64,000 bases of DNA from Acidobacteriota bacterium (GTDB taxonomy: Bacteria; Acidobacteriota; UBA890; WLXD01): contig WLXD01000002.1 of the NCBI GenBank assembly GCA_012103255.1, positions 62,001 to 126,000 on the forward strand, given 5' to 3'. Under the pieces are notes generated by a model. It was not told the DNA's origin, did no database searches, and saw only the letters and a list, made by a program, of their open reading frames with translations. Shown piece after piece: positions 35,539-44,852 of this stretch (its first letter is position 1; every line of letters begins with the position of its first letter). The position numbers and the translations under genes were made by a program.

Positions 35539-36529
35539 CGCGCTTGGTGTCCTCCGTGCTGGCCTGCTCGTGTCGCTCGTAGGCCCGCACGATGTCCTTC
35601 ACAAGCTCGTGCCGGACGACATCGCGGCGATCGAACTTGATCTGCGCGATTCCATCTACGCCGGACAGGATACGACTGGCCTCCACCAGACCGGAACGCG
35701 TACTCGTCCCCAGGTCAATCTGAGTGACGTCACCGTTGAGGACCGCCTTGGATCCCATGCCGAGCCTGGTCAGGAACATCTTCATCTGGTCGGGCGTGGT
35801 GTTCTGGGCTTCGTCGAGAATTACGAACGCTTCGGACAATGTCCGGCCACGCATGAATGCTAGCGGTGCGATCTCGATCTGCTCACGGTCGATCAGCCGC
35901 CCCGCACGGTCGAACCCTACCAACGAGTACAGGGCGTCGTACAGGGGACGCAGGTACGGATTCACCTTTTCGATCATGTCGCCAGGCAAGAACCCCAGCT
36001 TCTCCCCAGCCTCGATCGCCGGCCGCGCAAGGATGATCCGACTCACCAGACGTGCGTTGAGTGCTTCGATCGCCATGGCCATGGCCAGGAACGTCTTGCC
36101 GGTGCCGGCCGGACCGATCGCGAAAACGACATCGTGTTTGCGAATCGCTTCGAGATACTTCTTTTGATTCGGCCCCTTCGGCCGGATTGCGCGTCCCTTC
36201 GAAGTACGGATCTCCGTGTCCTGAAGAAAGCGGCGAACCGATTCATCCGGCTGCTCAACTGCAACCCGGAGGGCTGTCTTGATCGCTGCCACGTCTACTG
36301 CGTAGCCAGACGACGCGAGTTCCCCGAGATCGCCGATGAGCTTCTCGGCGATGTCCAGGGCTTCGGGTTCGCCTTCGAGAAACACCTTCTGATCGCGAGC
36401 CGATATCCGCACGTCGAGTTCGGTCTCGAGCAGTCTGAGATTCTCGTCGTTGATTCCGAACAGCGCCTGGGCCGCATCGGAACCGAGCGCGAGTTGCCGC
36501 CCTGGCGCCTCACGAACTCGACCGCTCAC
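35531..36529 (-). CDS. PhoH-family ATPase
   Basis: The 332-residue product has an N-terminal single-strand nucleic-acid-binding region of KH type (about 1-100) and a P-loop ATPase with AIGPAGTGKTFLAMAMAIEAL, DEAQNTTPDQMKMFLTRLGMGSK, and the ILARPAIEAGEKLGFLPGD block (in part). PhoH/YbeZ proteins act with YbeY in RNA processing. It starts with GTG overlapping the aspS stop (GTGA). Whether it is an RNA helicase here is inferred from the family. Confidence 0.95.
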   Translation of the reverse strand: MSGRVREAPGRQLALGSDAAQALFGINDENLRLLETELDVRISARDQKVFLEGEPEALDIAEKLIGDLGELASSGYAVDVAAIKTALRVAVEQPDESVRRFLQDTEIRTSKGRAIRPKGPNQKKYLEAIRKHDVVFAIGPAGTGKTFLAMAMAIEALNARLVSRIILARPAIEAGEKLGFLPGDMIEKVNPYLRPLYDALYSLVGFDRAGRLIDREQIEIAPLAFMRGRTLSEAFVILDEAQNTTPDQMKMFLTRLGMGSKAVLNGDVTQIDLGTSTRSGLVEASRILSGVDGIAQIKFDRRDVVRHELVKDIVRAYERHEQASTEDTKRDE

Positions 36530-38292
36530 TCGCCATCCTCACGCGCTACAACCTCGATCCCCAGCTCTTGGAGTTGCGCCGCCGACACGCCGCCCGGCGC
36601 ATTCGTCATGAGGTCAGACGCACTGGTTGTCTTGGGGAATGCGATCACATCCCGCAAGCTGTCGAGCCCGGCTAGCATCATCACGATGCGATCGAACCCG
36701 AGGGCAATGCCGCCATGTGGAGGTGCACCGAAGCTCAGAGCTCGGAGCAAAAAGCCGAATTTCTCTCCGGCTTCCTCGACGTCAATTCCGAGCGCGGAGA
36801 ACACGCGCGACTGCACTTCGGACTCGTGAATCCGGATGCTGCCGCCACCGAGCTCAATGCCGTTGAGCACGAGGTCGTACGCCTGAGCTCGCACCGCCAA
36901 TGGCTCGGTCTCGAGCTTGTCGAGGTCTTCGACCATCGGACTGGTGAAGGGATGATGACGCGCAACCATGCGACCAGCCTCGACGTTTTCCTCGAGCAAC
37001 GGAAACTCAGTTATCCAGACGAAGCGCATTCCGTCAGCGGCCCACTCTTCGCTACGCGCGAGGTGAGTACGCAGGCCGCCAACGGCCATACAAGCTGGCT
37101 CCCATTGATCGCCGACGATGAGAAGGGCGTCGCCCTCTTCGAGTTTGGTCTGGGATTTCAGTTCGTCGATCGTCTCGGCGTCGAGGAACTTCGCTATGGG
37201 CGAAGCGATCTCCCCCTCTGAGAACTTCATCCAGACGAGCCCCTTGGCGCCGGCGTCACGGGCGACATCGGTGAGCTTGTCGAATCGTGACCTTCCCCAG
37301 GCACCGCCGCCCGGCACGCGCAGGGCCTTCACGACCCCGCCGGACGCGACCACTCCAGCAAACGCCTTGAATCCGGAGCCGCCAAACACACCCGAAACGT
37401 CAAGCAGTTCGCGCCCATACCGAAGATCGGGGCGATCGGAACCGAATCGATCAACCGCCTCGCGGAAGCTCATCTCTCCGAACTCCACATCCGGGTCGTG
37501 CCCAGCCGCCTCTAGCAGAGCCCGCATGAGGTCCTCAGTGAGCGCGCGGACGTCCTGGATCTCAGCGAAACTCATCTCGATGTCGATCTGGGTAAACTCC
37601 GGCTGGCGATCGGCCCTCAGATCTTCATCGCGAAAACACCGGACGATCTGGAAGTAGCGATCGAAGCCGGAAATCATCAGCAACTGCTTGAACAGTTGAG
37701 GGCTCTGAGGCAGCGCGTAGAACGACCCCGGAGCTTCGCGGCTTGGCACCAGGTAGTCGCGTGCGCCCTCGGGCGTAGAACGCGTCAGCATCGGCGTTTC
37801 AATCTCGTAGAAGCCAGCGGCGTCCAACACGTTGCGGGTGGCCATCGAAAGCCGATGCCTTAGGGCCAGGGATCTTTGCAGCGGCGCGCGCCGGAGATCC
37901 AAGAACCGCTCGCGCAGTCTCGTTTCCTCGGACGTGCGCGGCTCGTCTTCGATCACGAACGGTGGAGTCTCCGAGCGGGAAAGCAACCTCGCCGTATGCA
38001 CCTGAACTTCGACGTCGCCGTTCGGCAGATCGGGATTCACGTTACGTTCTTCGCGCGCGATTACTGTCCCTTCGATCTCGACGACGAATTCCGCGCCCCA
38101 CTCCGTGGACGCAGCGTGCGCACCCGGAGCAGCGGTCGGATCGATCACGCACTGCACGAATCCCGCACGATCGCGGATGTCGAGAAACTTGACGCCGCCA
38201 AAGTCACGCTCGTGCCACAGCCAGCCTTGCAGGCGGACGTCCTGGCCAAGCAGCTCGCCAGAGATTTCGCCACATCGATGAGTTCGACGCAT
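36526..38292 (-). CDS. aspS: Aspartyl-tRNA synthetase
   Basis: The 588-residue class II enzyme has the N-terminal OB fold (VRLQGWLWHERDFGGVKFLDIRD), motif 2 with FRDEDLRADRQPEFTQIDIEMSF, a GAD insertion domain typical of bacterial enzymes, and motif 3 GIALGFDRIVMMLAG. Because no asnS or gatCAB was seen, it cannot be said whether it is the discriminating or non-discriminating type. It is 28 bases after hisS and overlaps phoH by 4 bases. Confidence 0.97.
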   Translation of the reverse strand: MRRTHRCGEISGELLGQDVRLQGWLWHERDFGGVKFLDIRDRAGFVQCVIDPTAAPGAHAASTEWGAEFVVEIEGTVIAREERNVNPDLPNGDVEVQVHTARLLSRSETPPFVIEDEPRTSEETRLRERFLDLRRAPLQRSLALRHRLSMATRNVLDAAGFYEIETPMLTRSTPEGARDYLVPSREAPGSFYALPQSPQLFKQLLMISGFDRYFQIVRCFRDEDLRADRQPEFTQIDIEMSFAEIQDVRALTEDLMRALLEAAGHDPDVEFGEMSFREAVDRFGSDRPDLRYGRELLDVSGVFGGSGFKAFAGVVASGGVVKALRVPGGGAWGRSRFDKLTDVARDAGAKGLVWMKFSEGEIASPIAKFLDAETIDELKSQTKLEEGDALLIVGDQWEPACMAVGGLRTHLARSEEWAADGMRFVWITEFPLLEENVEAGRMVARHHPFTSPMVEDLDKLETEPLAVRAQAYDLVLNGIELGGGSIRIHESEVQSRVFSALGIDVEEAGEKFGFLLRALSFGAPPHGGIALGFDRIVMMLAGLDSLRDVIAFPKTTSASDLMTNAPGGVSAAQLQELGIEVVAREDGE

Positions 38293-38320
38293 GGTTATCC
38301 GATCTGCAGCGGAGGTGTGA

Positions 38321-39592
38321 TCAGTCCGAGTTTGAAGGCCTGGTCAGCCGTGCGGCGATCGCTGCGAGCTCGCCGCCCTCGACGGTCTTCTCGTACCCGT
38401 CGTCCACTCGCTTCAAAGTGTAGCGGTCGGCCGCGATCTCGTCCGGCCCGACAACGATTTGCCAGGGTGCTCCGGAGCGATGCGCTGCCTTCCCTTGTGA
38501 TCGCTTACTGCGACCATCGTAGGCCTGAGTGAGGGCTCGCACGCCGGCTGCGCGCATGCCCTGAACGATGTCATGAACTTTGCCGGAGGACTCTTCATCG
38601 AAGGCCACCACGAATACGTCGGTAATCGGCGCGGATTCAGATTCCGGCATGGCGAGCAGAATGCGTTCGACGCCAGATGCGAAGCCAACGCCTGGCACGT
38701 CGTCTCCGCCCATCCTGCCTACTAGCCCGTCGTAGCGCCCTCCGCCGAGTACGCTGTCCTGCGCACCGAGAGCACCAGAGGCGACCTCGAAGACCGTGAG
38801 ACGGTAGTAGTCGAGCCCCCGAACCATGCGCGGATCCACCACGACAGGCACGCCTGCGGACTCCAACGAGCTCTGCACTCGATGGAAATGCGCTCCCGCT
38901 TCCGCGCTGAGCGAATCGTGGATCGAAGGCATATCTGCAATGACCGCCTGGCATCCGGGCTTCTTGCAATCGAGGACGCGTAGCGGATTTGTCACGTGTC
39001 GTCGCTGACAATCGGCACATAGTTCGTCCAGACGATCCGCCTGGGCCGCCACAAGCGCGGTCCGATAGGCAGCCCACGTCTCCTCGTCGCCAACCGTATT
39101 GAGCCGGAGCGTGAGGTCGGCTACGCCGAGTGCTTGTAGCCACGCCATGGCCATCCCGATCACTTCGGCATCGACTTCAGGAGCCTCGACACCAAGAACC
39201 TCGACTCCGATCTGGTGAAACTGCCTGTAGCGCCCTTTTTGCGGCCTCTCGTACCGGAACATTGGACCGCAGTAGTAGTAGCGATCGATCGACTTCCCCT
39301 GGCCGAGACGGTGCTCGACATGGGCCCGGATAACAGGCGGCGTGCCTTCTGGCCTCAGCGTGACCTGGTTGCCTCCCAGATCCTCGAAGCTGTACATCTC
39401 CTTCTGCACGATGTCCGTGGTGTCGCCGGTACCCTTGACGAACACCTCGCTCGCTTCGAAAATCGGCGTCCGGATCTCACGAAACCCATAGCGCCCGAAG
39501 ACCTCACGTGCGCTGTCCTCGACGATATGCCAGCGCCACGTTTCCTCCGGCAGGATGTCCCGGGTTCCGCGAATGGCGCGAAACTCTTTCAT
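38321..39592 (-). CDS. hisS: Histidyl-tRNA synthetase
   Basis: The 423-residue class II enzyme starts MKEFRAIRGTRDILP, the typical opening of HisRS. It shows motif 2 FRYERPQKGRYRQFHQIGVE, the His-specific blocks RGLDYYRLTVFE and GGGRYDGLVGRMGG, and the C-terminal anticodon-binding domain. A Cys set (CADCQRRH with CKKPGC) in the insertion is also family-like. The ATG at 39592 overlaps the birA stop by 4 bases (ATGA); an ATG at 39604 would add 4 residues. Confidence 0.96.
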   Translation of the reverse strand: MKEFRAIRGTRDILPEETWRWHIVEDSAREVFGRYGFREIRTPIFEASEVFVKGTGDTTDIVQKEMYSFEDLGGNQVTLRPEGTPPVIRAHVEHRLGQGKSIDRYYYCGPMFRYERPQKGRYRQFHQIGVEVLGVEAPEVDAEVIGMAMAWLQALGVADLTLRLNTVGDEETWAAYRTALVAAQADRLDELCADCQRRHVTNPLRVLDCKKPGCQAVIADMPSIHDSLSAEAGAHFHRVQSSLESAGVPVVVDPRMVRGLDYYRLTVFEVASGALGAQDSVLGGGRYDGLVGRMGGDDVPGVGFASGVERILLAMPESESAPITDVFVVAFDEESSGKVHDIVQGMRAAGVRALTQAYDGRSKRSQGKAAHRSGAPWQIVVGPDEIAADRYTLKRVDDGYEKTVEGGELAAIAARLTRPSNSD

Positions 39593-40398
39593 CGCTTTCT
39601 CCATGCCCGTTCGAGCTCGCCGACCAGAATCGGGCGAACTTCGTCATCTCCAGTGTCGAGAAGCAGGGCGCCATCCGCAGTGACGCCACGCGAGATTCCC
39701 TGCAGCAACTCTCCGCCGACCCGCATTTCCGTCCTGCATCCTGCGCTCGACGGCGCGAGTTCCTCGAATCGATTCGCGAGGGCCTGGGCGCCGCCGCCGC
39801 GTGCCACAGCCTCCCAGGACTCCAACGTGAAGAGTAACCGACCCAGCACGTCCAGCCTGTCCGCCTCGGTTCCAGCAAGAATCCGGATGCTCCCCGCGAT
39901 GCCCTTCACGTCCGGCGCCAGATCCTCCGTTCTTTGATTGAGATTCAAACCCATTCCACAGACGAGAAACTCCACCGCATCGCCGGTGGTTTCTGCCTCC
40001 ACAAGCACCCCGGCCAGCTTGAGCCCCGCCACGAAGACATCGTTGGGCCACACCAGTTCCACCGGCTGAGGCACAAGCGGAGCGACAGTTTCAGCGATGC
40101 TGATTCCCGCGGCGAATTGCATTGCCGCGGCGTAGGCCGCAAGACCGTGCTGCGGTGGGCGAAGAACGACCGACACATAGAGACCAGTGCCGGCGGGTGA
40201 ATCCCACCGACGCTGTCTGCGCCCCCGACCTCGAGTTTGTTCGTCGGCCAGAACCAGCGTGCCATGCGAGCAGCCTTCACGACCGAGTCGTCTCGCTTCG
40301 TCGTTGGTCGACCCGATCGTCTCGAACGTCACAATGCGGCGTGCGAGCGAGCATCCGCCGAGATGCTTCTCGACGGCCGCGCGGTCTGGGATCGGCAC
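39589..40398 (-). CDS. birA: Biotin--[acetyl-CoA-carboxylase] ligase BirA
   Basis: BirA makes biotinyl-AMP and transfers biotin to carrier proteins. The 269-residue product is the short form without the N-terminal helix-turn-helix, so it does not repress biotin genes. It has IGSTNDEARRLGREG, the adenylate loop ADEQTRGRGRRQRRWDSP, and the catalytic-lysine region WPNDVFVAGLKLAGVLVE, and a C-terminal SH3-like domain. It lies 10 bases after valS and overlaps hisS by 4 bases. Confidence 0.93.
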   Translation of the reverse strand: MPIPDRAAVEKHLGGCSLARRIVTFETIGSTNDEARRLGREGCSHGTLVLADEQTRGRGRRQRRWDSPAGTGLYVSVVLRPPQHGLAAYAAAMQFAAGISIAETVAPLVPQPVELVWPNDVFVAGLKLAGVLVEAETTGDAVEFLVCGMGLNLNQRTEDLAPDVKGIAGSIRILAGTEADRLDVLGRLLFTLESWEAVARGGGAQALANRFEELAPSSAGCRTEMRVGGELLQGISRGVTADGALLLDTGDDEVRPILVGELERAWRKR

Positions 40399-40408
40399 AG
40401 CGACCAGC

Positions 40409-43078
40409 TCAGTCCTCGACGCTCGCGGCCTGACTCCGCAAGCGGTCTACCTCGGCCTTCAACTCGACCTGACGGGCGCGCACCTTTTGCACCACAGCAT
40501 CAGGTGCGTTGTTGACGAATCCCTCGTTGCTCAGGCGAGCATCCAACCCGGCGAGTTCGCCTTCGACCTTGGCGAGCGTCTTCTGCAGTCGCTCGCGTTC
40601 TTTCTCCAGGTCTACAGCTCCTTCGAGAGGCATCAGCACTTCGACGTCGCCAGTAACGCCAGCGACGCGCTCTCCCAAATCGGGCTCGGTCTCACAAATC
40701 TCGACGTTTGCCGCTCGCACCAGTCCACGGAGCAGTTCCGAGACTGCACCCAGGTCAGCTCGGCGCTCCTCGTCTGCCGCAACGAGCACGAGATCCACGG
40801 CACGACTGGGTTCGACGCTAACCTCAGCACGAAGTCGTCGGGCTTCCGTCGCGACATCCTGCAACAGCTTCACCTGAGCCTCCGCGACGGGGTCGTGCCA
40901 CTCGTCCTGAGCAGCCGCCCACGGAGCCAACGCCAGCAGGCCACGATCGCCCGGTAGGCGGGACCACAGGTCCTCGGTAATGAAGGGCATCATCGGATGC
41001 AGTGCCCGCAGGATGACTTCAAGAGCGGCCAGCAGTGTCCCGCGGGTGGCGCGCTGTGCGTCGGCGTCGTCACTATTGAGGACCACTTTTGCCATCTCGA
41101 GATACCAGTCGCAGAACTCATGCCAAATGAACTGGTAGAGGTCCTGCGCAGCCTCGTCGAATCGGTACTTGTCCAGGTTCCGCTCGATCGCCGGCAGGAG
41201 GCCCGCGAGCCGCGACAGCACCCATCGATCGGCGATGGCACGCGCCGTGGGATCGGCCGCGTCGGCAGACGCCTGAATCGCAGAATCCTCGCTTCCGAGA
41301 TTCATGAGACTGAAGCGAGTCGCGTTCCACAACTTGTTGGCGAACGCCCGGTAGCCCGCAACCCGCTCCTCGGAGAAGATCAGGTCGGTGCCCGGTGTCG
41401 CTGTGGAGATCAACATGAACCGCAGGGCATCCGCCCCGTAGGTGTCGATCATCTCCACCGGATCAACGCCGTTTCCGCGCGACTTGCTCATCTTCAGGCC
41501 GTGCTCATCGCGGATGAGGCCGTGGAGAAAGACATCGCGGAACGGAACCTCGCCGCGGAAGTGGATGCCCAGCATCACCATCCGCGCGACCCAGAAGAAC
41601 AGGATGTCGTAGCCAGTGACCAGTAGGCCTGTCGGGTAGTACCGGTCCAAATCTCGGGTGTCTTCGGGCCAACCCAACGTGGAGAACGGGAACAACCCGG
41701 ATGAGAACCATGTATCGAGCACGTCCGGATCCTGCCGGAGGCCAAGGGAGGGGTCCGGATCCTCGACGCTCACGGTGATCTCGCCGGTTTCGTCGTTGTA
41801 CCAGGCCGGAATTCGGTGCCCCCACCAGAGCTGTCGGGAAATGCACCAATCACGGATATTGGTCATCCATTCGCGGAAGACCTTGAACTGATTGTCGGGG
41901 TGAAAGACGACGTCCCCGGACTCAGCTGCCGCCATAGCCTCGGCCGCCAGAGGCTCCGTTTTCACGAACCATTGCGTCGAAATCAGAGGCTCGATGACGG
42001 CACCGGAACGATCGCTATGCCCAACGGCATGCCGGTGCGGTCGTTTGCCGGCAAGCAGTCCGGACGCCTCCAACTCGGCGATGACGCGCTTGCGCGCTTC
42101 AAACCGATCGAGGCCTTCGAAGGCACCCGCTTCGGTAGTCATCGCGCCGTCCTGTCCGATCACCTGCACCCGAGGCAGGTCGCGTCGCAACCCCGCCTCA
42201 TAGTCATTGGGGTCGTGTGCGGGAGTTACCTTGACCACGCCGGTGCCGAACTCAACGTCGACGAAGTCATCCGCGATCACGGGAATCTCGCGGCCAATCA
42301 GCGGAACGCGAGCTGTTCTCCCGACCATCTTGGCGTAGCGCTCGTCGTGCGGATTTACCGCCAGCGCCGTGTCACCCAGCATCGTCTCGGGCCGAGTGGT
42401 CTCCACTTCCAGGAATTCGGTGTCCGACTCGTCGAGCGGGTAGCGGATCTTCCATAGCGCCCCGTCGACCTCGACATGCCTTACCTCAAGGTCCGAGATC
42501 GCCGTCTGGTCCTTCGGGCACCAGTTGACCATGTACTCACCACGATAGATGAGCCCCTCCTCATAGAGATCAACGAATACGCGACGCACGGCGTCCGACA
42601 TGCCCGGGTCCAGCGTGAAGCGCAGACGTGACCAGTCCACCGAAAGGCCGAGGCGACGCATCTGCTGCAGGATTAGCCCGCCGTACTCCTCCTTCCACTC
42701 CCATGCCCTTTCGACGAACGCGTCGCGTCCCATGGAAACCCTGTCAGTCCCCTCGGACGCCAGTTGCTTCTCGACGACGTTCTGCGTCGCGATGCCGGCG
42801 TGATCGGTGCCCGGCAACCAGAGCACGTCGAACCCGTTCATTCGTTTGTAGCGAGCGACCAGATCCTGGAGGGTCAGATCGAGCCCGTGTCCGAGATGCA
42901 GAGCCCCCGTGACGTTCGGTGGCGGGATGACCATGGTGAACGGTGGTGACGACGATTCGTTGTCGGCTCGACCAACCCCTTGCTCTTCCCAGACGCGGCC
43001 CCAGCGTTCCTCGACAGCAGCGGGCTCGAACCCCTTGGGCATCCCCTCTTCGGGTGGTGCAGCTTTCCTGTCGTTCAT
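40409..43078 (-). CDS. valS: Valyl-tRNA synthetase
   Basis: The 889-residue class I enzyme has the HIGH motif in [16 protein letters not shown], the CP1 editing domain in the middle, the KMSKS loop [14 protein letters not shown], an anticodon-binding domain and a C-terminal coiled coil (about the last 70 residues). The start at ATG 43078 is the best reading; ATG 43042 ([14 protein letters not shown]) matches the usual family start and is the alternative. It is divergent from rsmA, 152 bases away, and heads the long minus-strand housekeeping run. Confidence 0.96.
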   Translation of the reverse strand: MNDRKAAPPEEGMPKGFEPAAVEERWGRVWEEQGVGRADNESSSPPFTMVIPPPNVTGALHLGHGLDLTLQDLVARYKRMNGFDVLWLPGTDHAGIATQNVVEKQLASEGTDRVSMGRDAFVERAWEWKEEYGGLILQQMRRLGLSVDWSRLRFTLDPGMSDAVRRVFVDLYEEGLIYRGEYMVNWCPKDQTAISDLEVRHVEVDGALWKIRYPLDESDTEFLEVETTRPETMLGDTALAVNPHDERYAKMVGRTARVPLIGREIPVIADDFVDVEFGTGVVKVTPAHDPNDYEAGLRRDLPRVQVIGQDGAMTTEAGAFEGLDRFEARKRVIAELEASGLLAGKRPHRHAVGHSDRSGAVIEPLISTQWFVKTEPLAAEAMAAAESGDVVFHPDNQFKVFREWMTNIRDWCISRQLWWGHRIPAWYNDETGEITVSVEDPDPSLGLRQDPDVLDTWFSSGLFPFSTLGWPEDTRDLDRYYPTGLLVTGYDILFFWVARMVMLGIHFRGEVPFRDVFLHGLIRDEHGLKMSKSRGNGVDPVEMIDTYGADALRFMLISTATPGTDLIFSEERVAGYRAFANKLWNATRFSLMNLGSEDSAIQASADAADPTARAIADRWVLSRLAGLLPAIERNLDKYRFDEAAQDLYQFIWHEFCDWYLEMAKVVLNSDDADAQRATRGTLLAALEVILRALHPMMPFITEDLWSRLPGDRGLLALAPWAAAQDEWHDPVAEAQVKLLQDVATEARRLRAEVSVEPSRAVDLVLVAADEERRADLGAVSELLRGLVRAANVEICETEPDLGERVAGVTGDVEVLMPLEGAVDLEKERERLQKTLAKVEGELAGLDARLSNEGFVNNAPDAVVQKVRARQVELKAEVDRLRSQAASVED

Positions 43079-43217
43079 GAGGTTCTGATCCGGAAGGGGT
43101 GGCACGGGAGAGTCGGGCGCCGCAGCGCCAAACGAGTATGAAAACGCGGGCCTCATCAGGTGTCAATCGACCGGAGTCCGGCTGCGCCGGCGCAATACCG
43201 GTTCGCGCGACTGCCCC

Positions 43218-43223
43218 TATAAT
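43218..43223 (+). promoter_or_regulatory. -10 element of a probable leaderless rsmA transcript
   Basis: A perfect TATAAT lies with 7 bases between it and the rsmA ATG (43231). Transcription starting 7 bases after a -10 box would begin at that ATG, and no Shine-Dalgarno sequence fits in between. No -35 box is recognisable 16-18 bases upstream. Confidence 0.55.
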
Positions 43224-43230
43224 CCGCCCG

Positions 43231-44007
43231 ATGGTACGGGCAAAGAAGAAGTGGGGACAACATTGGCTGGCTAGCCGCGGCCTCGCGGATCGCCTGGTTG
43301 ACAGGATGGAACTGGGGCCCGCCGCCGAGGTGGTGGAGATCGGCCCGGGCACGGGCCTACTCACCCGTGCCTTGCTCGAGCAGGGAGCGCGGGTGACGGC
43401 GATCGAAATCGATCCGGAGCGCGCCAACGACCTGCGTGACCACGCGGCCAACAACTCGCGTTTGCGAGTGGTCGAGGGAGACGTTCTAGAGGCGCCGATC
43501 GAATGGCCGAGCGTAGCGGTTCGACTCGTTGGCAACTTGCCCTACAACGCAAGCGGACCGATTCTTGGTTGGACCTGTTCCCACGCCCAAGAACTCCAAG
43601 ACGCGCATTTCATGCTCCAGCTTGAGGTAGCCGAGCGGGTCGCGGCTGTCCACGGGAACCGTGTTTACGGGGCACTCTCAGTCCACGTGCAGTGGCATTT
43701 TGAGGTGAAACTCCTGCAGAAGCTCCCGCCGGGAGCCTTCCGACCTCCACCAAAGGTAGACTCCGCTTTCGTGCGATTGACCCCTCGCGACGCAGTCGCA
43801 CCGTCCGCCCATGCCCAACGTGTCCTTCGCGCCGGGTTCGCCCATCGGAGAAAGACTCTTCGCAAGGCACTTGCCCATGCGGGCTGGGCCCCCGACGTCG
43901 TTGCCGAGGGCCTCGCCGGCGAGGCCCTCGCAGAAGACGCGCGTGCTGAAGCCCTCGCACCCGACGTTTGGCTCCGGTTTGCCGAAAGTCTCCCGAGAGC
44001 GTCATGA
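43231..44007 (+). CDS. rsmA: 16S rRNA dimethyladenosine transferase RsmA (KsgA)
   Basis: RsmA dimethylates two adenosines near the 16S 3' end, late in 30S assembly. The 258-residue product has the opening AKKKWGQHWL, SAM-binding EIGPGTGLLTRALLEQGA with EIDPE, the catalytic NLPYNASGPIL, and the PKVDSAFVRL and GFAHRRKTLRKAL blocks of the C-terminus. ATG at 43231 is chosen over 43099 because the family begins here. The start appears leaderless. A repetitive Ala/Glu patch (GLAGEALAEDARAEALAPD) marks the last part. It overlaps uppP by 4 bases. Confidence 0.96.
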   Translation: MVRAKKKWGQHWLASRGLADRLVDRMELGPAAEVVEIGPGTGLLTRALLEQGARVTAIEIDPERANDLRDHAANNSRLRVVEGDVLEAPIEWPSVAVRLVGNLPYNASGPILGWTCSHAQELQDAHFMLQLEVAERVAAVHGNRVYGALSVHVQWHFEVKLLQKLPPGAFRPPPKVDSAFVRLTPRDAVAPSAHAQRVLRAGFAHRRKTLRKALAHAGWAPDVVAEGLAGEALAEDARAEALAPDVWLRFAESLPRAS

Positions 44008-44810
44008 CGAACCCCGGAGTGCTCATAGCCATCTTTCTCGGCGCTCTGCAGGGAAGCACCGAATTCCTTCCCGTGTCGAGCAGTGGGCACCTCGCCGCGG
44101 TCCAGGTGCTATTTCACCGTTTGTCCTACCCCGGCATAACGCTCGAACTGGCGACTCATCTCGGCACAACGGCTGCCGTTCTGATCTATCACCGTGATCT
44201 CGTCCTGAGTTTGTTTGGCCACGGCCCGCAGGACGATCCGAGCCTTCTGGGCCTGTCGCGCGCCCTGTGGTGGCGCGCAACGTTGGTCGGTAGCATCCCC
44301 ATCGCGATTCTCGGCGTGCTGCTCCAGTCGACGATTCGTCAGGCGTTCGGTGACTTGCTCTGGATCGGCCTAGGCCTGGCCTTCACGGGTGTCGTGTTGA
44401 TGTCATCACGGCTCCGCCCGGCGCCGGTGGGAGATCTCACTCTGGGCCGGGCATTGGCCATCGGCCTCGCGCAGGCCGTGGCCCTGTTCCCGGGAGTTTC
44501 CCGTTCGGGCACGACGATCACATCTTCGATGCTCCTGAATGTGCGTCCGGCGCAGGCAGTGACGTTCTCACTGCTGATGTCTGTTCCAGCGATATTGGGC
44601 GCATCACTGCTCGATACTGTGCAACTCTTTGCACAGCATCGACTCGCCACGCTCTTGTCGATCGATCTTGCCTTTGCTACGCTTGCGGCTGGCCTGGTTG
44701 GTTACTACTGCATCGGGCTTGTACATCGGGTGACCCGGATTGGTTGGTGGCACCGTTTCGCATGGTACTGCTGGCTGGCGGCGATCTTACTGCTCACGGT
44801 CGCGCATTAG
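44004..44810 (+). CDS. uppP: Undecaprenyl-diphosphate phosphatase UppP (BacA)
   Basis: UppP removes phosphate from undecaprenyl pyrophosphate, recycling the lipid carrier for cell-wall synthesis, and gives bacitracin tolerance. The 268-residue membrane protein has the two signature loops, GALQGSTEFLPVSSSGHL and LFPGVSRSGTTITSSML, and about eight hydrophobic helices. The ATG overlaps the rsmA stop (ATGA). The gene ends 42 bases before ftsK, likely in the same transcript. Confidence 0.96.
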   Translation: MTNPGVLIAIFLGALQGSTEFLPVSSSGHLAAVQVLFHRLSYPGITLELATHLGTTAAVLIYHRDLVLSLFGHGPQDDPSLLGLSRALWWRATLVGSIPIAILGVLLQSTIRQAFGDLLWIGLGLAFTGVVLMSSRLRPAPVGDLTLGRALAIGLAQAVALFPGVSRSGTTITSSMLLNVRPAQAVTFSLLMSVPAILGASLLDTVQLFAQHRLATLLSIDLAFATLAAGLVGYYCIGLVHRVTRIGWWHRFAWYCWLAAILLLTVAH

Positions 44811-44852
44811 GGGCGAAGGCCGACCGAGGCACACTCAGTCGAGAGGCTAGAC

